A DNA stretch of 64,000 bases from Schizochytrium sp. TIO01 (GCA_004764695.1 SMSO01000010.1:1-64000), one strand, 5' to 3'; numbered from the stretch's first letter, positions 23,719 through 32,104 are shown. Notes: generated from the sequence alone by a model not told the origin. Translations and numbers: made by a program.

Positions 23719-24297
23719 TTACTTGCTGGCAGGGTAATAAAATGGCTGGCGACCACCACGACCATCAGGAGCGCCATACCAAACCGGAATGTCATGATCC
23801 ATGCGAATATTGGCAGGCAAAAGCAAGTCCGGGCGATGGTAAGCGTCCATGCGCCCTAAAACAGCATGCGTGTTCCTCCATACATGCTGCTTATTCGGTC
23901 GAGGCAGAGAAATACCACCCCTGTACTGATTCATACGCGCAATAAATTGATTCGGGGACTCTTTCATTCGAGACTTCCACAATCGGTCGTGCGACGACTT
24001 AATTTGTTGCAACTCTGCATCAGGATTGCGCAGAAGAGGTGTTCTCAGGTTTTCTGGGGAGACCTCACTCGTGCGTGGCTCCAAACGCTGTGCCTCTTTT
24101 GCAAGAATCTCATCACTCCTTTGAACGTAAGAATGATCAATGTGCGCACGGCGGCGGCGATCCCGAAGAATCATTGTTCGCATTAAGAGATCCGAGTCTT
24201 CCTTCAACAAAGGAGCGCGCTGAATCGAGTTCTCAGCTTCTATCATTTCACGCATGCTCTGGGCGGCGTCGAGGTGCTGTGCAATAACTTTATGCAT
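23719..24297 (-). CDS. Unknown 192-aa basic protein
   Basis: The ATG is at 24297. An N-terminal helical half rich in Glu/Arg (AAQSMREMIEAENSIQRAPLL, LRDRRRRAH) is followed by a Pro/Arg/His-rich half (DHDIPVWYGAPDGRGGRQPFYYPASK). There is no membrane segment. It is the first gene of the minus-strand run ending at 19845 and is divergent from the gene at 24400. It could be an internal virion protein. Function is not known. Confidence 0.55.
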   Translation of the reverse strand: MHKVIAQHLDAAQSMREMIEAENSIQRAPLLKEDSDLLMRTMILRDRRRRAHIDHSYVQRSDEILAKEAQRLEPRTSEVSPENLRTPLLRNPDAELQQIKSSHDRLWKSRMKESPNQFIARMNQYRGGISLPRPNKQHVWRNTHAVLGRMDAYHRPDLLLPANIRMDHDIPVWYGAPDGRGGRQPFYYPASK

Positions 24298-24399
24298 TGT
24301 AAGAACAAATTGCTTCTACTCAAGTGCAGAGATAAGTTTTTTTATCTGGTTTCCTGCTAGGTACAAACTAGATTCATTGAAAACAAAATAATTACAAGG

Positions 24400-25284
24400 A
24401 TGCAAGCCGATTTAGATTTTTACATGGACTACGCCGACTCTCTTACATCCCACGGAGAGCCGTACAGGCCACTGGACACCGGAAACACATTCGGAAAGAT
24501 GCTCAAGGATAATCACAACTCGTTCGCGCAGCACAATCGGTCTAGGGCTCTCGAAAATAAGGTGCGCTCTCCAGGAGGCGAGGGTGCGGTAGCCCAAAAT
24601 TTACAAATGATGAAGTACGAATTGGGCGGAAACTCGATGGGCAGTCGCTTAATCCCGCCAAACTTCGAGCGCTACATTGAGTCGGCAGGAAATGTAACTG
24701 CACAAGGGGCAGCGGACGAGATATCTTGGGTCGATGAACTAGAAGGTAACTTTAGTCTACAGTTAGACGACCACATCGGAGGAGTCGCAAGTCAAATCAT
24801 GAACGCTAATATGTTTAACTCTCGCAACCCTGCACCTAATTTGAATCGCAACTTGCTCTATCCTTCAAATTATAGTAACTTTCAGCGTGATAATGATCAA
24901 CTCACTGATGAAATTGCGAACTCTTATCGCATTATGGCAAATAGCAATCAAAAAAGTGGAATGACTGGTGTGAAGCATCATCACAAATATAGACTTCCGC
25001 CCATTGGATACTCTTCAAGACGCCACGTCCCTGTCATGCAATTGCGCACTTCGCGCGAGAGCCGAAACGGACTCCACATGAAATCTACTCCCCGGCGACT
25101 TGATCCTATGCTGCAATTTCGCAGCAACGGGCCTATTCGCACAGATATTTTCGAAGACGAAGCGGATTATAACAAGTTCTTCGAACGCTCTAAAAGGGAA
25201 GGCTTCCTAGACGGACTCACACAAAACCTGGAGCCCAAGGGCGGGGCCTTGTCCTTTGAAACCGAAACATACGGCTACTACTAA
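24400..25284 (+). CDS. Unknown 294-aa soluble protein
   Basis: It begins at the ATG at 24400, 102 bp from the divergent gene. The protein is rich in Asn, Ser, Arg and His with few hydrophobic cores (FERYIESAGNVTAQGAADEISWVDELEGNFSL is the most folded-looking part). It ends GGALSFETETYGYY. There are no membrane segments, repeats or known motifs. Such Asn-rich, low-hydrophobic proteins near capsid genes are often virion or tegument-like parts; this is inference from position. Confidence 0.55.
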   Translation: MQADLDFYMDYADSLTSHGEPYRPLDTGNTFGKMLKDNHNSFAQHNRSRALENKVRSPGGEGAVAQNLQMMKYELGGNSMGSRLIPPNFERYIESAGNVTAQGAADEISWVDELEGNFSLQLDDHIGGVASQIMNANMFNSRNPAPNLNRNLLYPSNYSNFQRDNDQLTDEIANSYRIMANSNQKSGMTGVKHHHKYRLPPIGYSSRRHVPVMQLRTSRESRNGLHMKSTPRRLDPMLQFRSNGPIRTDIFEDEADYNKFFERSKREGFLDGLTQNLEPKGGALSFETETYGYY

Positions 25285-25335
25285 TTTTATCACAATAATC
25301 TTGTAAGATTCTTTCTCTAAAAACCTTTGTAAAAA

Positions 25336-26052
25336 ATGGGTCATCTCCTTACGAAACCAATCTCTGAATTTGATAAGCGCATTATGAAAATTGCTGCTGG
25401 CGTCTGTCTTTCCGCATCAATTTTAATGCTTATCGCAACCATTGCTTTGACTGTAATGGGCCACCTGGAAGTTCAAGCCACAGGAAGGACATCCTCGCGG
25501 AGCATCTTTAACGGAAGGAGCCGCAATAATGCCATTGTAGGCGTTTGCTCTGAGCTCTCCGCAACCGAAAACGTTTGCCAGAATGAATATAAATTGACTA
25601 CAGGCGATGGCGCCCTTTTCCCAGCTGGTCGCTACTTGAATGGAACTATGCTCACAACTGATCAAGAAAACAGTAACACAATTGCATTTGTTCCTGTGCC
25701 CTCAGAGAAGAGGAGAAGAGCATATTACATGATCGATGTAAATACAAAACTGGCATTTGCTTGTGGAGTGCCAAATGATCAATCTGACATCGGTGGTACG
25801 TGTGAATTCATCGAAGATCTTAGCTCTTCTTCTCATTTGACCGAGTGGGAATTTCATGAAACTAAACTTTCTAACTTCCGGCTTTTCAGGCTAGTTGCAA
25901 GGCCTGGTGTGCGCTGCAGCTCAGCCAACTGCCAGCTAGCAGAGCAATTCCAATATTATTTATCCTGTGATGAAACCACGTCTGAAAACTTTTGCAGCCT
26001 CTTCGTGGAAAAACAAGCCACATCTCTAGTTTTTGATCTCGAAAAGCAATAA
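25336..26052 (+). CDS. Short relative of the stalked surface family, possibly N-myristoylated
   Basis: This 238-aa protein begins MGHLLTKP, with Gly2 and Thr6 as in N-myristoylation signals. A membrane segment (about 18-42) is followed by SSRSI, the same post-anchor motif as the stalked proteins (SRSL/SRST). The ectodomain opens with C-x9-C and EYKL, again as in the family, but there is no Thr stalk, no SGD and no second anchor. At least eight ectodomain cysteines are present. It sits 137 bp before the capsid gene. It may be a divergent or minimal family member. Confidence 0.6.
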   Translation: MGHLLTKPISEFDKRIMKIAAGVCLSASILMLIATIALTVMGHLEVQATGRTSSRSIFNGRSRNNAIVGVCSELSATENVCQNEYKLTTGDGALFPAGRYLNGTMLTTDQENSNTIAFVPVPSEKRRRAYYMIDVNTKLAFACGVPNDQSDIGGTCEFIEDLSSSSHLTEWEFHETKLSNFRLFRLVARPGVRCSSANCQLAEQFQYYLSCDETTSENFCSLFVEKQATSLVFDLEKQ

Positions 26053-26189
26053 ATCTTTTTTTTTCTTTACTGAAAACTTGCAATATTTTGATACTCCTCA
26101 CAAAAGATTTGAAATGATCAAAATTTTTTATCTATACCCACAATTGTAATCAAATAATTGATTCATAAAACACAAAAACCCAAAGAACG

Positions 26190-27470
26190 ATGAGCTCTTC
26201 CAATGCAATCATTTATCAAATGTCCGCTCGCGGTCTCCAGGATGTTGTCACTCACTTGAACCCCGATTTGAGCCTCTGGCGCAAGAAGCACAAGAAGATC
26301 GCCAATTTTGCTATCGACGATCCTCACATTGATGCGCCTACTGCACGCTGGGGCCGAGAGGTTATCGGAACAATTCCTCGAGCTGGAGATCTTCTGCGCG
26401 ACATGCACTTGCAAATTGATATCAATCCTGTCCGACTTGCAGACCCTGGTCCCAATAACGACACTGTCAATTTTACCAATGTGCTTGGAAATTCTTGCTT
26501 TGAAGATGTTACACTTCGCATGGGTCACGTGACTATGGAACAAATTTATGGCCAGTACATCGAGCTGATGCACGAGTACGAGCACAATCGAGACAAGAAG
26601 CACGACAGCTATGTGATGCGCGCAGATAACAAGGAAGAGCTTATTGAGTGGAGTAACTACGGTAATGCCATCGATGCTGATGGAAACCGCGTCATTCGCC
26701 TTTTTATTAAGCTTCCTTTCTGGTTTACGCACAGCAATACACTTGCTCTACCAATTTGCGCTCTTGAGTTCTCAGTTATGCACATCGGAGTGAACCTTCG
26801 CCCCAAGCAACGCCTTTTGCAGTTCTCCAACCCTAACAACACCCGCCTTGATGAGCAGTTCAACGGAGAGATCAAGAAAATGGACTTTGTGCCTCAATTT
26901 GTTTATGTAGAGGACGCCGAGCGAGATGTCTACCTGAACAAGCCGGCAGAGTTCGTTATCCAGCAGTCTCAGCGGTCCACCTATCACGTTAAGGCACCTG
27001 GCCAGACCCGCCTTACAGTCGATCTTCAGTTTAACCACCCCATCAAGTACCTTCTCTGGGTTGTCCAGCGCGACGAGGCAATTCAAAACAACGAGTATTA
27101 TGATTACTCACTTACTGGATACGGTGACGACCCCTTCCTTAACTGTTCGCTTCGAATTAATCGCGCAGACCGCGTCTCTCGGCAGACTCCTGAATACTAC
27201 CGAATCTACCACCCTATTCAGTTCTTCCAGCGCAAGCCGGAGCGCCCCCAGTATTGCTTCAGTTTTGCAATGTTCGCAGACTCTAAGGCTTACATGCCTT
27301 CTGGTACTATTAATGCGTCTCGACTTGAGGATCTCTCCCTCGTTCTTGAGCTTCCCACTCACGACGGCAACGGAGAGCGCTTCGGTGCAGCCACAGTGAC
27401 CGTGTTTACTTCCTCATTCAACATTGTCTCTATTGCTGATGGCGCTATGCACATTCGTTTTGCTACCTAA
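26190..27470 (+). CDS. Nucleocytovirus double jelly-roll major capsid protein
   Basis: The 426-aa length is close to that of phycodnavirus capsid proteins. The N-terminus follows the family pattern: MSARGLQDVVTHLNPDLSLW aligns with the 'L.AyGAQD.yLtgnP.iTfF' start, then KKHKKIANFAID, then IPRAGDLLRDMHLQI (the R.GDL motif). The C-terminus SRLEDLSLVLEL and VTVFTSSFNIVSIADGAMHI matches 'sR.d...l.l' and 'VyA.nyN.LRI.sGm.gLay'. Trimers of this protein build the icosahedral shell. It is intact and in one frame, without introns. It is flanked by two members of the surface-protein family. It is the best single indicator that the left half of the window is viral. Confidence 0.93.
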   Translation: MSSSNAIIYQMSARGLQDVVTHLNPDLSLWRKKHKKIANFAIDDPHIDAPTARWGREVIGTIPRAGDLLRDMHLQIDINPVRLADPGPNNDTVNFTNVLGNSCFEDVTLRMGHVTMEQIYGQYIELMHEYEHNRDKKHDSYVMRADNKEELIEWSNYGNAIDADGNRVIRLFIKLPFWFTHSNTLALPICALEFSVMHIGVNLRPKQRLLQFSNPNNTRLDEQFNGEIKKMDFVPQFVYVEDAERDVYLNKPAEFVIQQSQRSTYHVKAPGQTRLTVDLQFNHPIKYLLWVVQRDEAIQNNEYYDYSLTGYGDDPFLNCSLRINRADRVSRQTPEYYRIYHPIQFFQRKPERPQYCFSFAMFADSKAYMPSGTINASRLEDLSLVLELPTHDGNGERFGAATVTVFTSSFNIVSIADGAMHIRFAT

Positions 27471-27596
27471 GAAGAATCCCCATCTTTACAGACTTACGGG
27501 AAAGCCGATTTTTTTCCTTATGTTTTAAAACAATCCTTTCTTTATTTACATTTTTTGAATCTCCCATTTTATAGTTGGTTTTATTATCAATCAAAT

Positions 27597-28565
27597 ATGC
27601 AACACAACAGGAAATACAAAGCAGGAACAGCTTGTATTGGCACGGGAATCGGCTTGGCGGTTCTAGGGGCCACCCTTTTAGGAGTCAGTGAAAGTGTTCA
27701 AGCTCGCGCAAGTGACACTTCAACTAGCTCAACTTCTTCTGTGGTAACCACCACGACCCCCACTGCTACCACAACTGCGGCACCGACCACAACGGCCGCA
27801 CCGACCACTTCAGTTGCTGTTTCAACAGTGACTGTACCTATTCCAGATTTAACAACCGCACCTTCTGCTGAACCTGCACCAGATTGTGTGACTTACAGCG
27901 GAGCAAATCAAACGATCTGTTCTGGTGATGTCGTTCGCTTTAAATTCATGGGAACTGTAGAGTCTCCTACTTCAGGAGATCTCTATATGGAGCTATATGA
28001 CTATTGGTATGGCAATTCTACTTACGGAGATGGTAAACCAATTAATTATGGCTTAGATGACAGCAGCTCTGAGCTTCAGCAATTTAGGTTTGAAGTCAGA
28101 GAGGACACAGCAGAAACACAAACCTGGAATTTTGTTTATAAGGATACAGGCTTTCTCACTTATATTAGCAGTGAGGACCGGGCCTGGATTCGTACAGATA
28201 CAACAAAGGTACAACCAGTCCCCATGGAAGTAGTGTTTAAAAATAATGGGACTGTTGATCTGGTTGCTTACGGTTACAATAAAAGGCTGACCGCTTTATA
28301 CAGTCTTCGGCAGCAGCGAATAATGTGGACGGATTTGGGGTCGAGCGCCACTGGGCTGTGGAAAATGGAGTTTGTCTCAATGAGCGCTCGTTCCACAAGC
28401 ACCAGTGCAAGTGAGTCCAAGTCATCAAAAACAGGGCTTGTAGTTGCCGGAGCATCAGCTACAGCAATTGGGGTGGTTTTATTAATCATCGGCGTTGTGC
28501 TGGTCGCCAAAAATATGAATAATCCGAACGAGGGAGAACAAGAAATACAGATTTCTCAACTCTAA
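27597..28565 (+). CDS. Stalked surface protein, paralog 4
   Basis: The ATG at 27597 gives 322 aa; 14 further upstream codons are open but lack an ATG. A first membrane segment (about 11-32) is followed by QARAS and then a Thr/Pro/Ala stalk (about 38-95). The ectodomain opens with C-x10-C-SGD-VRFK and ends LWKMEFVSMSARST. A second membrane segment (about 283-306) and an acidic tail follow. It lies 126 bp downstream of the capsid gene, in the same direction. Confidence 0.75.
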   Translation: MQHNRKYKAGTACIGTGIGLAVLGATLLGVSESVQARASDTSTSSTSSVVTTTTPTATTTAAPTTTAAPTTSVAVSTVTVPIPDLTTAPSAEPAPDCVTYSGANQTICSGDVVRFKFMGTVESPTSGDLYMELYDYWYGNSTYGDGKPINYGLDDSSSELQQFRFEVREDTAETQTWNFVYKDTGFLTYISSEDRAWIRTDTTKVQPVPMEVVFKNNGTVDLVAYGYNKRLTALYSLRQQRIMWTDLGSSATGLWKMEFVSMSARSTSTSASESKSSKTGLVVAGASATAIGVVLLIIGVVLVAKNMNNPNEGEQEIQISQL

Positions 28566-28609
28566 GATATATTTATTTGCTTAGCTTGGTTAAACTTAGC
28601 TTCTTTTAT

Positions 28610-29026
28610 TTAGTACACACGGTGGTGTACCTTGTGCGCCTTGTGCTTGTGCGTCTTGCGCTTGTGCGTCTTGTGCGCCTTTGAAAGACCATGGCTGGCA
28701 CGCCACTCGGCCGCGATAACCTTAATGGTCTTCGGTGCGCTATGAGTGTGAGCATAGACCCGGCGAAAGTTAGCCTTTACGAATTGCTGGTAGTTATGCC
28801 CAGTATGAGGGTGTCTCCGCGCAGGAGTAGCGTGCTTGGTAGAACGACCATGCTTAAGAACCCAAGCCTTAGCAGTCATACGCATAGCCATCTGGGAATT
28901 GCCAGTGCGGGCAAAGTAGACCGGAAAATGGGCCTTGCGGAAGCGCTGATAAGCCAGCTGACGAGGGGAGAGCTGACGCGCTCCACCCGAGGCGTGCTTC
29001 TTCTTCTTGTGGTGGTGGACTGTCAT
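28610..29026 (-). CDS. Basic protein with two HMG/YABBY-like repeats, putative DNA packager
   Basis: This 138-aa protein starts MTVHHHKKKK and ends in a His/Lys-rich tail. Between lie two repeats of about 35 residues, YQRFRKAHFPVYFARTG...AKAWVLKHG (25-60) and YQQFVKANFRRVYAHTH...AAEWRASHG (79-113). Their Y..F.KA.F......A..W...HG pattern is like the shortened HMG-box/YABBY-type domain of small basic proteins in giant viruses. Those bind and compact DNA in the virion or infected cell. The high charge (about one third His, Lys and Arg) supports DNA binding. It is divergent from the very acidic gene at 29249. Confidence 0.6.
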   Translation of the reverse strand: MTVHHHKKKKHASGGARQLSPRQLAYQRFRKAHFPVYFARTGNSQMAMRMTAKAWVLKHGRSTKHATPARRHPHTGHNYQQFVKANFRRVYAHTHSAPKTIKVIAAEWRASHGLSKAHKTHKRKTHKHKAHKVHHRVY

Positions 29027-29248
29027 GATAATAATTTAAAATAAATTTACGATGAAAGTTTCAGTTATATAGTTACATAGAAAAAAAAATATAATAAAAT
29101 TTCAATCTATACTTTTTTTCTCTGTCAAACAGGTAGAGCAAACTTTGGAGGCCCACGAGCTTCCATATAGTTTATAAGGGCGTCCACCTTCACTTCGCTT
29201 TAAAGAAAGAAAGGAAGAAAAAGGAAGAAAGAAAGGAAAGAAAGAACA
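29027..29248. promoter_or_regulatory. Divergent promoter region between basic and acidic genes
   Basis: These 222 bp hold an AT-rich block next to the basic gene, a TATA-like TATAGTTTATAAGG (about 29168-29181) 70-80 bp before the acidic gene, and a purine-only leader of GAAAG units up to its ATG. Transcription start sites are not determinable from sequence. Confidence 0.4.
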
Positions 29249-29761
29249 ATGAGCACCTCCAAATCGAAGAACAAGAATGTTGAGGTACAGCAAAATGAAG
29301 AAACAGATGTATCTCGCCGAAACCCACCTCGCAGGCGCGGCCCGCCTAAGCCAATCTATGAACCTGATCCTAACGTAAAATTCGAGGATGACTACGCAGA
29401 AGGCAGCGAAGATGACGAAGAGTTCGACTCTGACGAGGAAATGTCCTTTTCAGATGATGACGAAGAGGATTCTGAAGAGGATTCCTACAATTCTGAAGAT
29501 CGCGACTTTATTGCAGACAGTGACGAAGAAGAATCTGACGGCTCTTACACTGATGGCGATTTTGACGATTCAGGTGAAGGCAGCTCAGATGAAGACAGCT
29601 CAGACGAAGAAGAAGATTCCCACTATGAATCCGGTGATGACTTAGGCAGTAGATACTCTTCGCAGGATGAATATAGTTTCTCCGGAGATGAAACCAACGA
29701 GGACGAGGAAAGCAAGGTGTACAGCAGTGGCGAAGATACAGACCCTACAATGGATGATTAA
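29249..29761 (+). CDS. Extremely acidic 170-aa protein
   Basis: A short basic, Pro/Arg-rich start (RRNPPRRRGPPKPIYEPDP) is followed by about 125 residues made almost only of Asp, Glu and Ser, with Gly and Tyr between. Many SDEE/SDDE sites look like casein kinase 2 targets. Such proteins often bind basic partners such as histones or packaging proteins. The divergent neighbour at 28610 is strongly basic, making an acidic chaperone/basic packager pair an attractive but unproven reading. Confidence 0.6.
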   Translation: MSTSKSKNKNVEVQQNEETDVSRRNPPRRRGPPKPIYEPDPNVKFEDDYAEGSEDDEEFDSDEEMSFSDDDEEDSEEDSYNSEDRDFIADSDEEESDGSYTDGDFDDSGEGSSDEDSSDEEEDSHYESGDDLGSRYSSQDEYSFSGDETNEDEESKVYSSGEDTDPTMDD

Positions 29762-29774
29762 ATTCTAAATCATT

Positions 29775-31088
29775 TTAAACAACCTTTAGAGATTTTGTTT
29801 TCTTCTTTTCATTTGGCTTCGGCTTCTCTTTGACAACTGACTCGCTTGCGGCAGGCGCAGCTTTCTGAGCAGAGCTGTCCTCTTTGCCATTCGTGCGCTT
29901 ATCCTCATTTCCCATCCTTTTAAGCAAGAAGTTGAGACCTATAATAAAACCAATTACCAGCACAGCCCCACCCACGATAAGAATGTACTTGATAGTCGAC
30001 TGCAGCGTGCGCGTAGTGAGTTCCAAATCATCATCTGATCCATTTGTAGAGTCACTGTTGTCTGTATCTGTACTTGAAGTCGTAGTAGCCTGACCTGTGC
30101 TTTCCCCGAAATTGCAATTAATAACTTGATCAATTGTTCCATTAATAATGATATTCTCCGACTCTGAAATATTAATAGCCGCTTCACAGGAGCGCACCGT
30201 ACAAGAAACATTCGAGCGATCAACTCTCATTTGATTGCTAACCAAAAACGCAGGGACCTCTCGCTGCTTACAAGGAAGCCACCAGCAAAAATCCGACGAA
30301 GCCGCAAAGGTATTCGAAGACATTAGAACATTGTACAGAGGCAACAACTCCCGCCCTACGCACATACAATCACTCGGAACAGAAGCATTGCCAGTTTTTG
30401 TAGGGTCGTAAGCATAACAGAACTGTCTGAGTTTCTCATCCACTGTTAGGGCATCATAATCAGTTAACCCAAGATGCATAAGATCTGTACAAGTTAAATT
30501 GTACTCCTCAGAAGCTGCTAATGTACAGAAGGAAGGTTTTGTACCATCTAAACTAGTCAAGCAATCAGGGCGAGTTTCCTCAATTGTGCAAATGCTAGCT
30601 TTGCTTTTAGGATTGTCAAGCTTGACGTGCCCAGAAACTGTTACATAGCGATCATCCGTAAGTTCGTAGTTTCCCGAAGTGTCCAATTGGTCACAACCTG
30701 GCCACACCCAGCACTGCACGCCACCCGGAGCAGAAGCGAGGTGCTTGTGGAAAGTATAGTAAGCCTCTGTAAGTGTGTCAGTACCAAGGACCTGGCGGTG
30801 CACCAATGCTTTGTTATACCTTGTAATTTCTGCTTCTGGGACATCTTTCGGATCCAGCTTGACCAGCTCGTTCGTGTGTGAAATCCAGTTATAAGCCTCC
30901 AAGGCACACACTGAAGCGCTTGTAATGCCTTCAATTCGATCAGCTGCAAAAGCATAATCCGCTTCCTCCCAAGTAACCCGACCTCGAGTGAGCCAAGGGT
31001 AGGCATCATCAAGCTTTGGGCAGCTTGTTCCGCGATCATGGGCGACCTGAATCGCAGAATAATGCGGTTCGGCGTCAATCGTACTCAT
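29775..31088 (-). CDS. Poxvirus entry-fusion-complex-like (L1/F9/A16/J5-type) Cys-rich membrane protein
   Basis: The ATG at 31088 gives 437 aa; upstream ATG codons in the open frame would add a hydrophobic stretch but run into the neighbouring pseudogene. The ectodomain has more than 15 cysteines. The most telling stretch is C-C near SDCMCVG followed by CWWLPC (268-273) and later paired cysteines, then an IDQVINC segment. That order is shared by the nucleocytovirus myristoylated/fusion-complex membrane proteins. A Ser/Thr/Asp-rich stem, one membrane segment (about 368-392) and a Lys-rich cytoplasmic tail follow. There is no Gly2, so myristoylation is unlikely, as in J5-type members. In poxviruses these proteins need a viral disulfide pathway, which this window also encodes. 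Membrane fusion at entry is the inferred role. Confidence 0.75.
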   Translation of the reverse strand: MSTIDAEPHYSAIQVAHDRGTSCPKLDDAYPWLTRGRVTWEEADYAFAADRIEGITSASVCALEAYNWISHTNELVKLDPKDVPEAEITRYNKALVHRQVLGTDTLTEAYYTFHKHLASAPGGVQCWVWPGCDQLDTSGNYELTDDRYVTVSGHVKLDNPKSKASICTIEETRPDCLTSLDGTKPSFCTLAASEEYNLTCTDLMHLGLTDYDALTVDEKLRQFCYAYDPTKTGNASVPSDCMCVGRELLPLYNVLMSSNTFAASSDFCWWLPCKQREVPAFLVSNQMRVDRSNVSCTVRSCEAAINISESENIIINGTIDQVINCNFGESTGQATTTSSTDTDNSDSTNGSDDDLELTTRTLQSTIKYILIVGGAVLVIGFIIGLNFLLKRMGNEDKRTNGKEDSSAQKAAPAASESVVKEKPKPNEKKKTKSLKVV

Positions 31089-31166
31089 CAAGAAAGGGAA
31101 AAAAAGAGACCTGGCCTCTTTAAAAATATCTAAAAGGTACATTGAAAAAAAAGAAACCAGCAGCCC

Positions 31167-31497
31167 ATGCACTATGGAATGACTGGGCATGTGTACTATA
31201 TAACCCGAGTAGCTCAAATGCTAGGGGTCAACGAGGAAACATTTTTTGAAGATTGGGTGGAGAAGTATGGTAAAAAGGGGGTGGATTGGAGCTTTAACAG
31301 GCCGAAGGAAAAACCCAGCGAGGTGCATACTATGCTAAGCGAAGAGTTCGTTCGTCGTGCATACTATGCTAAGCGAAGAGTTCGTTCGTCGATTGTTTCT
31401 AATTCACGAAAGGGAAACAAAAAAGACAGAATGTACTGGGTTCTTGCTTATGATGAATGGCGTTATTGAAAAATACGCAAAGTCAAGCAGTACTTAA
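31167..31497 (+). pseudogene. Broken MSV199-type gene copy with frameshifting 34-bp duplication
   Basis: A fragment starting at about 31167 matches the middle of the intact gene at 10566: GHVYYITRVAQMLG, a FEDWVEKYG helix, GVDWSF and LSEEFVRR. The first third of the gene is missing. At 31323-31390 a 34-bp segment is exactly doubled. Because 34 is not a multiple of three, translation after it leaves the homologous frame, giving an unrelated end at 31469. Downstream of the duplication, homology (including FLLMMNGVIEKYA) continues in the shifted frame to a stop at 31495-31497. The 3' flank resembles that of the intact copy. It is a recent pseudogene or assembly error at a breakpoint. Confidence 0.75.
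31323..31390 (+). repeat. Perfect tandem duplication, 2 x 34 bp
   Basis: The unit beginning GTGCATACTATGCTAAGCGA occupies 31323-31356 and is repeated without a single difference at 31357-31390. Identity of 100% implies a recent event. Its effect is a +1 frame change in the MSV199-type copy. Confidence 0.95.
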
Positions 31498-31681
31498 AAA
31501 ATAACCTTTATCTAAACATTTCAAGTTTGTTAAAAAAAACTTCTCAATTATTCTCTCCTCCTGATGACAAGTGAAAATCAGGGGCGCTTCTTGTTTTTTA
31601 AATTTTGGTTTCCTTTAAGCATTTCATTCATAGTGAAAGGGAATCCAGAAAACAAAGACAGAGTGAAAAAAAAGAAATAGC
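31498..31681 (+). promoter_or_regulatory. Spacer and leader between two MSV199-type copies
   Basis: The first part resembles the 3' flank of the intact gene (CTTAAAAAATAA followed by A-rich and TTCTC blocks), and the second part resembles its leader, ending GAAAACAAAGACAGAGTGAA just before the ATG at 31682. It is the same order as 10351-10565, so both stretches look like the spacer of a once tandem gene array. Confidence 0.55.
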
Positions 31682-32104
31682 ATGGAGTTACTTTCCGCGA
31701 TAGAAAACGTGGTTAGAAAGGGCAAACTTTACGATTACGAGAAGCTGCTGGAGGTCTATACAAAGTATGGAAACCTATCCACAACTCAACGCATATACGT
31801 TCTTAACAATCCCGACGTGAAAAACGCACCTGATCGTGTGCAGGACCTCTGGCACCTCACAAATAGCAATTTTGGAGTGACCGATTTTGTCTATCATTTA
31901 GAACACGTAGCTGCCATTCTGGAGATTGAAAATTTGTTCAAATTTAGAGAGGAATGGATGAAAAAGCACGGTGAGGTGAGCAACGCATACCTTTGCTCTT
32001 CAATGAAGTTCCATTTGTTCTCCTTAAAGAGGAATAAACACAAACGACCAAAACGTGCAAACCAGCAAGGCAGCGTTCAGGTTGTTCAAGGCAATACCTT
32101 CTGA
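31682..32104 (+). pseudogene. Truncated MSV199-type gene copy (N-terminal part only)
   Basis: The 140-aa frame from the ATG at 31682 matches residues about 8-90 of the intact protein: EVYTKYGNLSTTQRIYVLNN, the VKNAP-R..DLWHLTN stretch and FVYHLEHVAAIL, up to FREEWMKKHG. After about position 31970 the sequence no longer matches and ends in a short basic tail. The missing C-terminal two thirds and the switch to unrelated sequence suggest a breakpoint, which is also the last viral-like sequence before the gene-poor half. It may still be expressed as a short protein. Confidence 0.65.

Noticed and set aside
26190-27470. HK97-fold (mirusvirus-type) capsid, considered because mirusviruses occur in protists
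   Set aside because: The N- and C-terminal motifs match the double jelly-roll capsid of nucleocytoviruses, not an HK97 fold.
31167-31469. 100-aa protein as an intact gene
   Set aside because: Its last third is out of frame with the homologous gene because of the 34-bp duplication, so it was called a pseudogene.
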